Of a stretch of 64,000 nucleotides of DNA, positions 1-12,928 are shown piece by piece (the stretch's first letter is position 1; each line of letters begins with the position of its first letter). A model generated the notes under the pieces. It searched no databases, was not told the DNA's origin, and saw only the letters and a program-made list of their open reading frames with translations. Source of the DNA: Lactarius indigo (taxonomy: Eukaryota > Basidiomycota > Agaricomycetes > Russulales > Russulaceae); NCBI GenBank assembly GCA_025766275.1, contig JAFKAC010000143.1, positions 1 through 64,000 on the forward strand, read 5' to 3'. The position numbers and the translations under genes are program-made.

Positions 1-399
1 CCGCTGGGGCGAGACTCGCCGTATATACGGGAGCCATTCGCCATTCGCCCCCCCCCCTGTTCGCAGCGCCTACGACATTCGTTCACTTCCGTCGAAGGTC
101 TCCGGTTTAGAGGATCCGGCCCTGGAGCCGCAACACGCCTGAGCGAGCGCGATGCTCCAAGTGATATGACAGCTTCTTCCTTGACTTCCGCCACCGGGTT
201 GTGCAACCGATTTTTTCACATTTATTCGTGATCGGTCCGATGCAGGCGATAGATACTTGTTATAGTAGAATTTTGTGAAGTGGGTCGACACATAATGGTG
301 CCGAACTCTTCTTTTCTTGCGATGGAATTCAGTGACCTGTGAAAATCAGTCGAATGTTGAGAATTCGAAGTGTATGAGGGCACGCACAATTTCAAACTT

Positions 400-975
400 G
401 TCCGAGTCATCATGACTGGTAACATAATGCTGCCTTACAATGGCTATGATGTATCATTCACCGTCCTCATTACTTTTGGAAAGAGGCCACCTGAGGATGA
501 ATTGTGCGGAAGCGATCGATAGCAGCAAGCCACTAGGTCAAGTCCAGTAACTTCTGCGACCACCCCGTTGATCATGATGAATGTTCCATGAATATCATTG
601 ACACGGTGACAGAAGCCTCTGTAGTCTTTACGGCAAACGGAGTCAACCAACCTAGCAGCATCAGGCCTCAAATGATCACTCACGATTCTCATTGGCACTC
701 GATTGAACATGCAGAATGTTGCATTGATGCCAGACGGATTTGCTTGAATCCCTAGTAGGTCAGGCCACTGGCGGGATCAAGGAGAATTTGGTAATAGGAC
801 AACATGCGACAGCTGTTCCAGCGTGGGTAATTCCAATGACTAACACGGGGTCCAACTTGACATCCTTATCATAGAGTCTGAGCACCCCAACCAGTGTTGG
901 ATCCATCCAGGGTCGACGAGGGTCTGATGTGGAAAGATCCACCGCCACGCCGAGTTTTGCAGTCGTTGTTGACAT
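400..975 (-). CDS. Hypothetical protein, at least two exons
   Basis: No family recognised. Reading leftwards from an ATG at 975, exon 1 (MSTTTAKLGVAVDLST...) gives about 65 codons of balanced composition. A plausible intron with a GTGGCC donor and CTAG acceptor lies near 755-775. The second exon contains the segment MFNRVPMRIVSDHLRPDAAR and runs towards 444, with a further possible exon to about 222. Splice sites are weak and the 3' end is not fixed. It could be a degraded gene. Confidence 0.3.
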
Positions 976-1484
976 GGCATGAATCAGCGGTAGTTTCAAG
1001 TTTCAACGATTTCGGTTAATCTTCAGCCGCAGCGAACCCCAACCATCTAATCTATTATGTACTACAGGTGCTGCCCGCCCTCGTGACGAGAGTCCATTCT
1101 GAATGCACATCGTACTCCCAGCGCTGCCTTTGCCAGTCCCGGCGGTTCACGATGGTTCCACACTGGGAAGCGAGGACAGCATCCGTTTCCCAGAACGCCT
1201 GATTGACGACCGCCGTCGACTGGCCGTGTGCTTGGATTTTAGACGCTGGCTTTTTTCTGCACCAAAAAAGAAGTAAATTCAACGACGACAACAAATGACA
1301 TTATTATATGAGTAGTATGCTTCCTCAGGGTTGGTTTTTGCAAGGAATTGTTGGCTAACTGTCACATATGCTTTGCGGTGCTGCGGAGAACTCCTGCTTT
1401 CAGTGACAGCCACGGCCGCAACAGCGCACTGCGTTGAATACGATGCTGCGCGCTCCGCGGACATGCGCCCAGGTCGGGCTTTCA

Positions 1485-2075
1485 TCAAGACGGCCGCAGT
1501 GGCCGGGCGCATAGCGCACATTCCCTCATCATCAATGATTTTGGAATAAATGTCAATGACATGGAACCGTAGGTGCTGTCGTACTCGTAGAACATCTTTG
1601 AGGAAGCACCTGGAACTCGGGCGACGCCTTTTGAACTATCGCCGCCGGTCAACCGTTCGTGGGATAACGGGGGGTTTTTTTGGTCAAAATTTCTCACAAA
1701 CAAAGCTGCATTTTCGTTCATCGTTTGCCAGTGGTACATCGTTTGGCATCCAGCTGTTCTCTTGCCACTCGCCTCCGTGTCTGACGGGTCTGACCACGGG
1801 CGGACGCGGCTTGCTCGCGGAGCCGTAGACTGCGGGGGCGTCCAGGTGTTACTGCGGTCCCACATCTTGCTTGTCCCGCATAGCAGATTTTCATCGAAGC
1901 TCAACGAGGCCCCATCGACTCCGTGAAACTCTCGACACGTGGCGAAGTTTGGATGCGGCTCACCGCACTGGGACTCGAGCAAGGTGGGTGTGAAGAGTTG
2001 GTGGTGGCTGGCGAGGAGAGTTTCATTGGTGCATGACGAATATTCCGAGTCGATGTAATGACCATGCGAGCTCAC
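1485..2075 (-). CDS. Hypothetical 196-aa reading frame
   Basis: A single open frame of 196 codons begins MSSHGHYIDSEYSSC and is rich in Ser, Thr, Pro and Cys. No domain, signal peptide or membrane segment is visible. The length is above chance for this GC content, but no intron-supported extension was found. It may be spurious or an exon of an unrecognised gene. Confidence 0.25.
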   Translation of the reverse strand: MSSHGHYIDSEYSSCTNETLLASHHQLFTPTLLESQCGEPHPNFATCREFHGVDGASLSFDENLLCGTSKMWDRSNTWTPPQSTAPRASRVRPWSDPSDTEASGKRTAGCQTMYHWQTMNENAALFVRNFDQKNPPLSHERLTGGDSSKGVARVPGASSKMFYEYDSTYGSMSLTFIPKSLMMRECALCARPLRPS

Positions 2076-2594
2076 TCCAAGATGTTGCCATTATCCTGCG
2101 CAATGTTTTTTTTTTTTAAAAAAAAAATAAAACAGTTTTCCTTATTTCACATGGTTGGTCTAGGGTCGACGACTCCTGCCAACGTTTGTCCGACTTGCAC
2201 AGGCAAAGTTTGGAATCCGCACGCTCTCAGATACCAACACGCTGTTCCTTTCCGCCACAACCCCAATGGCCTGTTCCGAGTCTTCGAACCACGGAACGTG
2301 CCAAGCTTGGACGGGGATCCTGATCTGACGACCGCTTGCCATCAATTTCTCCTGACTCTTATCGTGAGTCACCACGGTTCCGCGATATGAACAAGGGTGA
2401 GCCGGGCGAGGAGACCGGCGGAGGCTTCTCCCGTGCAAATTTACATTATGGCATCAGAGCGAGTGATCCATCAACGGGTCAAGACATCATATGCACAAAC
2501 TCGATGCTTCCGCTCCCACTAGGTAAAGTGGAGTAGTTCACGTCCCAGAACTAATTCTTTGGTTTCTTTATATTAATATTCCGGAGAACGTAGC

Positions 2595-3089
2595 TCAGAC
2601 GGTTTCTTGGACTGGTTCGTTTCTGTGATTTACTAAGGAACGAATTTCTCTCAGAAGAGCAATTGAGATTCCTAACGAAGCAGTGGACCGCCCTACCCTT
2701 GGCTCCCCCGCATAAGCCGCACTAGGAGCAGTTTGATACGTATCATCGCTGACTACGGCAGTATCGCGAACGGTACACATTCTCTTGCTCGTTCTTGCCT
2801 TCATTTCCTTGCGGCGCAACTCCACCCGTGGTTGTTCTTCGTCCACAGGCGCAACCGAAACACTCTGATACGCCGGGAGTACTGTGTCTGCAGGGTGCAC
2901 GGGGACGGTGCCTTGTGCCTCAAAGACCCCGTTCAGATTAGATGCGGGCACTGGCAATGAAAATACTACCGACGTTTGTATCCGCATTCTACATCGTGGT
3001 TTCTGGAAGGCCCAAAACCCAGATATCGTGCTCCGGGCGCGTTGCTTACTCGATGAAACACGGAGCCAACGTGGAAAGCTTTGGCACAT
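2595..3089 (-). CDS. Hypothetical 164-aa reading frame
   Basis: An open frame whose C-terminal two thirds (VVFSLPVPASNLNG... to ...NHRNEPVQETV, then stop) has protein-like composition with charged stretches such as DEEQPRVELRRKEMKAR. No domain was recognised. It may be a 3' exon of a longer minus-strand gene starting upstream near 3.2-3.9 kb, but no convincing junction was identified. Confidence 0.25.
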   Translation of the reverse strand: MCQSFPRWLRVSSSKQRARSTISGFWAFQKPRCRMRIQTSVVFSLPVPASNLNGVFEAQGTVPVHPADTVLPAYQSVSVAPVDEEQPRVELRRKEMKARTSKRMCTVRDTAVVSDDTYQTAPSAAYAGEPRVGRSTASLGISIALLREIRSLVNHRNEPVQETV

Positions 3090-4118
3090 AGGCGTTGAAG
3101 GGAAGACACAGGGCTACCCCCTTGAGCTTTGAGCCTTGTTAGTTTTTGCTGGAAGCAAGACTCGGCGCTGGCTTTGTGGAGCCCGACTTCTTGATATTTT
3201 TGTAACACGTCTCGCTAAGCAACGCTGTCAGCCAAGTCTGATGTCTGAAACTGTATATCAAGTTGTGGTTCCTATGAAACCGCTCCCTCGGGGAAGGAAG
3301 AGTTATACCTGAACGGGGAGCTCTCCCTTTTGTTCTTTACTGACCAGACCTCTGGTGACGCCCGTCGGGAATATGCGATATCGCCGCGGCGTTTTGCAGA
3401 GATGGCTCAAGCAAGTACGTACCCCCGGAGAGCTGCTGGAAACGGTAGGAGAAGATAGAGGATGCTTCCCAGAGACCTGGGACCGCGTGCACCTTGATAC
3501 CCGGGCAACATCATCCCTGCGGGCCTTGATGGTGTGATGGACAGACTCGGGGTAAACGTGGCCATACAGTCCCCGCACCTGATGCGAACAGTGGCGGCGC
3601 AGCGTATACGGACTGTAGCGCAATGCAGATACGATAGTGACTAAGCACTGTCTTGCCGCGTGACCATCGGCAAGAGAGAACACGCAAGAGCTTGCACATG
3701 GCGACAGATGGACTCAACCTTTGTGAGCATGCATAATCGGACAAATGGGTACTCGGATTCTGTGATTGAGTGCTATCCGTTGAATAAATTAAATTAGTGG
3801 TGCTCTTCTTTATTTTTCGGTCGCATCGTGAATGATGGAACTTCACTCGGTCATGGAAATGACACTGGGAGACACAAAAAGTCATGAGAGCCCATGGTCT
3901 GCACTTGAGTACATCTTCCAACACCGATCTACGCCCGATATCACAGGCTGCGGTACCAGGTGCCTAGTGGATCCTACAGCGTATCATCACCCAACTAGTT
4001 AAAGGCGGAAGAACGGATAATGCTTCTATCGTCGACCGATTGGTATTGTCAACAAATGTCGAATTGAACGAACGAACCAGAAAGAATGGACGGGCAGGAG
4101 TGCCACCTCACCTCACCC

Positions 4119-4737
4119 TCACACCTCCTCAAGATACCCCTGCACGATGAGGTGCTCGATATCAGCACGGCGGACCATGAACCTCTGCCCCTTCCGAAAG
4201 TCAATCGTGCCCAGCTCGGTCTGTATCACGCCACAATCGCGCACGACGCGCACGAGCGCATGCAAGTCGCGCGGGGGGTGGGTGACCGACGCCGCGACGT
4301 CGAGCTCCGCCGAAAAGTCGCCGCGGAAGTCCATGACGGACGCATTATACTCGCGCAGAAAGTCGACCTCGTGCGGCGACAGGCGCGCGCGCAGATCGCC
4401 GTCCGCGAGCAGCGCGGGCAGCGCGGCCCGAGCGCCCAGTACATGTCCTTGAGGCGGTCGAGGCGGTGCGCGTGGTACGCGAGCAGACAGCGCTTGTTGC
4501 GCAGGACGGCGGTCTGGTAGAGCAGGAGCGCGGGCGCGTCGCCCGTAAAGCGGCGTTGTCCGCTTGCGCGGCGATGGCGTTGTCGATGAGCTCCTCGAGG
4601 TTGCGCTGCTCGCGGATGACGGTGCGCACGAGGCTGTCGTTGTACTTGAGGAGGGTGTCCGTCAGCGTCGACCTGCGAGATTCTTGTACTAGCTGTGTTG
4701 CTAGGTCGCCGAATTGGCGCGAGTCTGCAGAGGCCAT
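4119..4737 (-). CDS. PSF1: GINS complex subunit PSF1, with two one-base frame breaks
   Basis: PSF1 is one of four GINS subunits. GINS joins Cdc45 and Mcm2-7 in the CMG replicative helicase and acts in the nucleus at replication forks. The N-terminus FGDLATQLVQESRRS, the helix VIREQRNLEELIDNAI, the central LAYHAHRLDRLKDMYWALG and the C-terminal B-domain (VRVVRDCGVIQTELGTIDF, then RRADIEHLIVQGYLEEV and stop) match PSF1 in order. The start is MASADSRQFGD, the usual PSF1 beginning; a longer in-frame start exists at 4782. The coding frame changes twice, near 4548 and near 4434. Each change is explained by a single missing base beside G/C runs, and the corrected length is about 206 aa, the family norm. 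PSF1 is essential, so sequencing error is more likely than gene loss, but a second-copy pseudogene cannot be excluded. No introns are seen. Confidence 0.88.
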
Positions 4738-4789
4738 GCCACGATGGACTTTGGTCAAGAAATCTATGGTCGTGGGAATCATTCAAGTT

Positions 4790-6900
4790 GTTACTCTACT
4801 ACTTACTCGATCTGTCCTGGTTTCAATCATAAACTCCCTGAGGCATCGTACAAAAAATTCTGGAATGGGTCTCTTCTATTCTGAAAGAGTCTTCTACCTA
4901 GAGTACTACTCAGAGAGGCCTCTCGGGATTTTCACTATGGCAACTGCTAGCACTTGTCCTGATGATCGCATCCGAGTCGGGCCAATTCAAGTCCCTAGCA
5001 AGATCCTAGACTCCATGGTTTTAGCATATATCATGCAGATTCCCCTATCTAGGTATGATACTTTCGAATTGTCCGAGCGTCTGACGATTCCGGCTTTTCG
5101 ATGCTAACGATTTAGAAGGTTTGCGTGGCTCGTCACGTCCTTCTTCGAAGCTCGTATCCCCGCGCTGCACTGCTGGTCCGAGTTTGTGTCCTTCCGCATC
5201 TTGTCAACTATATCTTGGCACGCAGATCCAGGATGTTTTTATTGCCGACGTATCCCAGCTAGTGCCTCGGGGCATTGTATTCCCCAATAGCCTCCGACCA
5301 CTCTCGTGCTCTCACGGACGGAACTAGCGACCGATAGTATTCCCGGAGAGTCAAATGCTACCATTCTATACACGCGCGACACTGACAGCTACTTTCTCCT
5401 TCAGTGTTGATACGCCACTTCGAATGCACTATGAAAAACCGAACCATGGCAAGAGAGTTGAATAGCCATATCGAACCGTCCCGCCCATTTATCCCAAAAA
5501 TTCACGGGGGGTCGTTTCTTTTCAAGTTCGCGCCGCCGATCTGGCCATGCCATGGCTATGGCCAAACGTTTCGTTGTTTTCCTTAATATCCGCAAAGTGT
5601 ATTTCACCTCGTTCACGTTAATCTATGAAAAAAAAAAGTGGGGATAGACAGCCCTGCCACTGCCTCGGCGTCACATGCGAGATGGGCGCGTCTCCGTCCA
5701 TCATCTTTGCGCTCGCGCTCACCGCCGAGTCCACCCTTCTCTCGAAATAATCCTATACAGTCGCCATTCACAGGACGCGCTTCCAGACTCGTCTTTCTTT
5801 TGCTCCTCAAGGCGCCACGCCACGCCACGCCTCTGCAAGACGGTCTTCGAACGAAACCAAACTCGGCGGTGCCCGCGCGCGCACGCGCGCGTACCGATTT
5901 GGTGGGCGTCGTATCGTTGCTATCCCCCCTGCGCGCAGCAGAGATAGCAACGACCAATGTTTGATAATTAAAAGAGTCTGGGGTCCGTTCCTGATAAAAT
6001 AATAATAACGCTTTCCCCCAAGATGTCGCGCCTGGGTTGGGTGCAAAACCACACTTACCGACATCGTAGCCCGAATACGTCCTCCGAGTCCATTAAGTGG
6101 TTAAGAGACTGGCTGGCCGGTAACAAGTCCGTGTATATACAATTAGTAACTACGGACCGAGTGGTTCGGGTGGGTTCAATGATCATTATTCTATCCCGCG
6201 ATCCACCACCTGTCTATATTCCCGAGGTATTTTTCTGAGTATATCTTAGCACACATCACACCGACGCCTTCGTTATACGGGAAGCTTGCAGAGATTCACA
6301 CCAGACGCGTGCACAACAAGTATTGATACACTGTGAATATATACACAAGAAGGCACCTTGCTCGCACATATAGACACCGTGAACACGAGTGACGAGCAGC
6401 TGGGGCCAGTTGGCTATAATACGAGAAGTGGAGGGGAGGGGGGGGGGTATGATTACGACCAAATGGCCAGAACACGTACTTCGTAGGTGTGAACAAGCAG
6501 TATATAGAAGTCAGTTAGAAGCTACAAAGGATGAGGGGAATTCCGAGACGAGATAAGAAAAGGGTAGAGATAGAGAGGACGATCGGCATCGATAGTAAGG
6601 CTACACAGTTGGAGAGGAAATTATGTACCGAGACGAGACTTGACATTTTTGTTTTCGTTTTTTTTTTTCTATGTAGATGAAAAGGATACAAGTTGGGGGG
6701 GTGGGGGGAATGGGGAATTAGGTTTTGGGACCGTCGATGCTTGAAGATCCTGTTTGATCAGAGACGAAGAGTTTGTGCGAAAGCAAAAGAGAGAGAAATG
6801 GCAGCAAGAAATAGAAGCTCCGACGGGTAGATATGTATAGATATGTGTAGTGTAGGGCGATTGCAGTGCGGTGCCAGGCGGGATGGCGGGGGAGGGAGGG
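4790..6900. other. Intergenic, no supported gene
   Basis: Only short overlapping frames on both strands, several through poly-A/T or (GC)n-like stretches such as 5876-5892. A poly-A run at 5627-5636 and a poly-T run near 6659 are present. The segment 6480-6900 is probably the 3' UTR/terminator side of the HMG-box gene, which ends at 6921 on the minus strand. Nothing else was recognised. Confidence 0.5.
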
Positions 6901-6920
6901 AACGTGATTGCTCATTGCGT

Positions 6921-8525
6921 TCAGAAATCATTAATGACGTCGTTGAAGTTGAATCCAGCGTCGACTGGCATCGCGATCGGAGCCACGATCGGCATCTGCT
7001 GCTGCTGCTGCTGGGCCTGTTGCTGCTGCTGTTGGTGCTGTTGGATCGCATCTGCGAAAAGCTGCTCGGAAATATCGAATGACAGCGGAGGCATCTCCGG
7101 CACGACGTAGGACAAGCCCATGTCAAGAGGGATGCCGAAACTCGCGAGGCCCTGCGAGTATGCGGACATATCCACGTCGAGGTTGACCATGTTGCTCTTC
7201 GCTTGAGACATCTGCGCGCTTTGCGAATGGGACGCGCCAAAGGCGCGCTGCGGCTTTGGTGCTTGCACGGGTAGCGAGAAGTCCGAGGGCGCCGGAGAGC
7301 CAGAGTACGTCGACGGGGGCACGGGGGGCGTCGCGCTGTGTAGGTGCGTGAACGCGTGCAGGGATGCGGCAGCCAATGGATTCTGCGAGTCGCACGAGTT
7401 GGAAATGCTGTCCAAGGGCGAGATGAACAACTCCTGTTGTGAATTGACACCTCCGGGAGCGAACTGAACATCGAACCAAAGTCCTGTGTCGGATCGACGT
7501 CAGTCATCTCGGTCCACGAATGCGAGGAACAGAGGGCCAAAAATAACTCACGAAGGACGCATCCAGTTGCGTCCGGAGCCTGGGAACGCGTTGTCAAGGT
7601 ATGACCCATTGAACAGGGACGCGTTGATCTCGGGCATCGGGGATGGCTCGCGGGGATGCTGAAGGGCTCGTTCCAGGAACGGTATAGCGACGGAGCAGCG
7701 CTAGAGGGACGGCGGGGGAGGGTATAACGTGGGGGGATCATGCACTGAGGGGACGAAGGCCGCGAGGGCTCCACGAAAGGCAAAGCAGGGATAGAAATGG
7801 GAAAGGCGTGGGGGAGCGGAACCGAGGAGGGACGACGAGGAAGATGAAGAGGGGTGTCGGAACGGATGCGATCAAGACGCTTGACGGCGGCGGCAAGCTC
7901 TTCACCCTTCATTCCTTCGAGAAGGAGCTGGGCAACATCTTCACAGCGCTTCTCGTCTTCGGCAGGGATAAGCGCCTTTGGCTTCCTCTCCTTGTTCTTG
8001 TTATGCACGGGGCGGAAGCGATAGTTGGGGTACATCTGCTTGTGCTCTGCCTTGGCATGCTTTGCCTTGACCTCCCAGACACGTTTCTCCTCCAGAGGTA
8101 GAGCGCGCCAGCAGTTGCCTAGATAGAGTGATGTAGATGTGAGAACGGTGAAACGGATATAAAATCAGAACAAGGTCTGATGGAGGAGGAACTGACCAAT
8201 GATCTTTGAGAGGGAGCCGTGATTCGTTTCGATGGAGCCGGGGACGTGCTTTTGACGGACGAAATCAGCACGGAAGAGCATGAACGCATTTGGGGGTCGT
8301 GGGATGTAGCCCTGAGAGCGACGCTTTCCTGGTGGGCAGCGTTTGCGGGAAGGGGGGCAGGCGTGGCAACGGGAGGAAAGAGAGCAGATGTTGGAGATTC
8401 GGGATCGATTCGAGACTGTCATTTTCGGGTTCAACGAACGTAACTGGGGTGACGTTGGGAGCAAAGGTAACGCCTTTGGGCGACGCCTGGCCGATACCGT
8501 GATTACCATGCTTGAGAGTGTTCAT
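6921..8525 (-). CDS. HMG-box transcription factor
   Basis: A sequence-specific HMG-box DNA-binding protein, predicted nuclear. The first exon starts MNTLKHGNHGIGQASPKG at 8525. The HMG box begins GYIPRPPNAFMLFRADFV, runs to SLSKIIG, crosses a 78-nt intron (8119-8196; GTCAGT donor, CTAG acceptor) and continues NCWRALPLEEKRVWEVKAK and KAEHKQMYPNYRFRP. This resembles MATA_HMG/Ste11-like fungal boxes. The middle is Pro/Ser rich. The C-terminus has a poly-Gln tract coded by CAG/CTG repeats at about 6994-7035 and ends FNFNDVINDF. Two frame changes need correction: an extra C in a run of six near 8358, and a missing C near 7653. A third discrepancy lies near the intron at about 7485-7552. The role may be mating or nutritional signalling, but this is inference; the locus shows no homeodomain pair or pheromone receptor. 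Confidence 0.82.
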
Positions 8526-8829
8526 AGAGACTGGAATGATGGGTTAACAGAGAGCAGCATCGATCGATCAGATAAGAATAGCTCACGGAGGGCGAGAGAG
8601 GAACGCCTGCGACGGGACGATGATGTACGAAGAGCAGGCATATCAAAGGAAGGTGGTGTCGTGAATGATACCGGATTGAGCGAAACAAAAAGGCAGACGA
8701 GGAGTGCGGGGGGAGGTCTGAGGGGAAGGCAAGGGAGAGGATACCGGAATCAATCTCGCTATTGTTCTCCTTCCTTATATTGGCGGTATCACGCCGGCTC
8801 CTCTTACGTACCAAAAGCCCTCGATCCCT

Positions 8830-11800
8830 AGCCGTCTCCCTCTTTCCCTCTCACCCATTCCCTCTCCCCCCCTCTTTCCCCTCCCTCGTCCCTCTCCTTA
8901 TCCCTCTCATTCACTCCTCAATCCTATCTCATATAACCCCAAATCCTCCGGGTGTGATGTCTCCCAGAACCTGCACACAGGGAAATATGCACCAGTCCGG
9001 AAATCCCGTTGTGCCTTTTCCAGTTTCCTGATTCGGCCGTTAGTTTGTCCAGCTGTCCAGGGATGGGGTTCCTTTGTACGGCCTCTTGTCCTCATCTGTG
9101 CCTTCCATCAGAACAATACCCCCTTTTCGTACACCCATTCCTTCGCTATGCTCATCCTCGTACCCTCTCTATTCAGCTTACAGGTCAATCTTTCTACACA
9201 ACACTCCGCGGATACCTACAATCACCCGTGGAAATCATTCGAACAACTCTGTATTAGGTCAACACGTGCCCCAAATCATCACACACGATAGTATTTTGAC
9301 CGAGACGCCCTAGCGTTCCATTCATCGAGTGAACACCCTCTATACAGTAATACTCAACTCGATTCGAAGCCCGTCGCTTCTGCCTTTTTTAATTTAATTT
9401 TTTTCCATTCGACATTCTTCCGATTGGTCGCTGGTTCTCGTGGCACCACAGTACACACTCGATGACACTGACCCCGCGATTGGAGGCCCGAGGCATCTCA
9501 GAACCTTGGCAATAGACAAGCGATTGGCGAAGAACTCCTCTTCCTGCTTCTCACGGATCTTCACCGCATCTCGTCTTATCAAGGGGCTTACACTGCAAGC
9601 GGGGACGGTCAAGACGTCTTGAACACTTTGATGTCATCATACTCGTACACTCCTCCCCGGTGATCAATGCGCCACTTTCACCGCCTTCGTGTTATTCTAC
9701 TGTACTCATCACGCTACCGCCCGTGAAGAGGCTTTGTACTTTCCATTCTATCCTCGCTTCTGGATCCCTTGTTCTCAATGCAGGCCCCGCGAACCTCGAC
9801 CCCAAAATCGCGTTTTACCTTCCCTTCTCCTTCAAGTTTGGCGCAGGTGTCTCCCTCGCTACGAGCCAATCTTTAATCCCCTCTCCACAAGGTTACCTTC
9901 TAGTGCTTTATATTTCATCTAGCTTAGATCAGACGCCCGGCCCTATATGTTGCTCTGAACTCTCGGAATTTACTCTCTGCTTCTCATCTCACCTCGGGAC
10001 TTTCTTACTCCCTGTCTTTTTCTGGGCCTCCCTATGGACGTTGGAAATAAATACGGTATTCCAGGTAAACCCCCGGACGGATTTGTCAACGCTTGGCTTC
10101 CGAATTTTCACGAAAAGGCGATTTTCAAACACGATTAAACAAACGTCGCCCAATCGCAATTGACTGGCCACACAGAGAACGACTACATCTCACTGGCGCC
10201 CCAATTTCCCGAGCGCTCGCGTCGTATTTCCATTAGCTTCGCAAACACGCCCTCGCTCTTTAAGACCTCACTGTAATGGCGCAAACGAATCACTCGTTGG
10301 TTTTCCAGGGTAAACTCGCTGAGTAACACCTGTCGGGAATGCCAAATAACATTCAGGATCTAACTTACGTGCGTGCAGACGCTCAAGCGAGACGTCCCGT
10401 CTGGAATTCAGGGCAACAACCGCCATACGCAAGACGTTACGTCCTCTCGCTCCGCGTACCATGTGTGTGTGGAGAGAAGACCGCGTCCCCATGATGTATG
10501 TATGTAACTGAAGATTGATTGCTGTAATACACGCGCTACCATACTTTTATTTGACCTCTACCAAGTGGGGCCTTGTATAACTTACGGATGCCGCAACTTC
10601 GACCCGAAACGACAACCATGTTGCCATGTACCACGGTTCCTCCCACGCCGAACTTGGGTCTCGGGTAACTGCAGCCCCCAGTTCCAGGGCGCGCAAGCTC
10701 CGGACCACCTTGTATATTATAACGCCGTGAAGCTACTATACCCGACGCGTCCGAGTCAACAAAAAAATCGGTATCGCCGTGCTAAGTCCGGGCGAATCAT
10801 AACAAGTCTCTCCAGCCGACGTCAGAATAGCTTCTTCTGTTCCCAAACACGCACGTTCGTTGATTTTATTCATTTATTTTTTTAATATACTTTGTAAGCT
10901 GGTTTGTTGGGGAGGGTGTCCTGTGTGGAATCCAGACTGGTACAGTACAGTACGACCTGAGCTGGGTTTAGTAGTAGTTCCCACTTCCCACCTTGAGAGT
11001 CAATGATCGCGTTCTGCTACCACCAAATATGCCCGCTCGTCTTTTCTCGTAAGATACCATGGTTCCTCAGTCTCCTTGCCTCTGCTGTACCGAAAGCCTG
11101 ACATATAGCCCCCAAAACAGAAAGCACCCAGTTTTGAGGAGATATTCTATTCTTACATGCAGAATTCGTTGTAGGGAGCTAGCCGGCACCACCCGAGGCC
11201 GAGTAATTAGTAAGTGTCGCTTACCAGCTACAGATGTGTATTCGGTCCGACCGGGGGTGAAAATAGGAGTGAGCGTTCGTGCCACACTCTATCCTCGTAA
11301 TGTACTCTATTCTCCATATTTCGTAGCCAAAAAGGTTATCGCCCCATTTTGAAGGTCAAGTCACCATTTTCTCAGGGTGGGCCCATCGCAGCATCTAGTT
11401 CGCATTGGGAGTCAGGGGTACAACGAGATAGCATCAAGTGCGGGTTTTTAGGCGTAATTGGCTTGACGAGCCCCAACCCGGCGGAAGCATCACGATGATG
11501 CAGGAACTCATAATCATTGCCCACGGCGTTTGTTCTGCTGGTATGATCCTGAAACACTGCCGGCATTGTACAGTGCAGCACTGGTTCAAGTTCTCTCTCC
11601 TCTCTTTGCCCCACTGTGTAGAACGGTTGTTAGGGCAGCATGATTAAGGTGTACTCGTCGCAGGAAACTAGGTGCGATGAGCCGCGGTCCAGCGACCCTT
11701 CGGTGTATCTTCGGCAGTGTCGATATACGCTTGTAGGTTCTCGCTGTTTAACGACAGCCGAGGAGGTCCCCGGTCGGATCTCTCGCCCAATGACAGACGT

Positions 11801-12860
11801 CCCACCGCAGATGCCCTACATCCCACAAAACCTCGCGTGTGTCGGTAGTTGAGAAGAACCAACAATACTTGCTAATAGCGCGGGCACCGCCAGCACCAGC
11901 CGCACCTGCGTCCCCCCCAGTCCAACCGGGACCTCCTTGGCCGTTGCTCCGGTTCTACTCGGGGAAGGTGCTGGTGGTTGCGTTGTCGTTAGCGTGGTTC
12001 TGAAGGGTCATTGTCGTATGGTTCCTCAGCCAACCACCGACATGCGCTAGGTAGAGGTTTTGTGGATTGCGTGCTGGGCATCCGCAGTGGGATGTCCTGT
12101 CATCGCGACAGATAATTGGAGAGAGGTGGATATCCCCTGCCGTCCCCACTGCAGTCTGACTGGGACCTCATTGGCTGTCACACTCTGGCCTTTACTCTTC
12201 CCCCGAACGACGAGAATCAACAAGCATGGATTAACGATGCACTCCAAGACATCAACCGCCGGAAGGATCGCGGCCATTACTGTAGCACCTAATTTCCGCC
12301 GGCGTGACCTAGCTTGGTTCTGGTATCGGGCTTGTGTCCACACCGAGAATAACAAGGTCGTGATCCATGAGCCCGCTCCGGATCACATTTCTTTCTATTC
12401 CCAAAGCACTACAGTATTCAAATGTTCCAATCGTCTTTTTTGTCTCTTGCCTTTCACCCCCCCCTCCAGATCCATCCCGTGCTCAGCGGTCTAGAACCCC
12501 CCCTGAACGGCCTCGCCCGCGCCATGACGGTTCGAACAGGCTTTTCGAGAACGCTGAGCTCTAATAACGAGACCCGAAGGAAAACATCTCATCATCGTGA
12601 CCACGCGGCGATTCTACATCATGAGAAGTGTACACGCCGCCGTCCGCGCATGCATTCAAGCAATGCTTCGACCATTAAGTGCCAAAAAGAATCAGAATCA
12701 GAAAAAAAAAAAGGTCTCGTCGCTTGTATAGTCGGTTGATTCGAGGCAGAGAGGACGGGGGAAGCGCGCGTTCGTGCCCTCCGATGCCGTTTAACCCCTC
12801 TCCTCTCCCCCTCCCCATCTTTCCCTATCACAACAAAAAGAAAAAACATGAACGCGAAAA
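8830..12860. other. Long gene-poor region with pyrimidine-rich tract
   Basis: Positions 8830-8930 are a C/T-rich tract with long CTCTCCC-like runs, at the 5' side of the HMG-box gene and perhaps its promoter or 5' leader. From 9.0 to 12.86 kb many frames are open for 60-170 codons, but none has domain structure, splice support or biased composition; the longest (9660-10163, plus) reads as random Ser/Leu/Pro-rich sequence. No RNA gene or transposon fragment was recognised. Confidence 0.5.
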
Positions 12861-12928
12861 AAAAAGAACACTAAAATTTGGATAACGAAGGCGTGAAAGA
12901 AAGAAAGTGCGAATGAAGGGAGAGTGAA

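Larger units (their letters stand above)
1..4080. other. Gene-poor left edge with weak coding traces
   Basis: No recognisable protein family is seen here. Three minus-strand stretches have a coding look but no identity: 400-999, 1485-2075 and 2595-3089 (listed separately). The rest is open only in short, compositionally random frames. Base 2107 onward is a T run followed by an A run. Nothing RNA-like or transposon-like was recognised. Confidence 0.5.

Noticed and set aside
4466..5107. 213-codon plus-strand frame
   Set aside because: It lies opposite PSF1, which has clear family motifs; the plus frame has no protein-like features.
9660..10163. 167-codon plus-strand frame
   Set aside because: Random-looking Ser/Leu/Pro composition, no splice partner, no motif.
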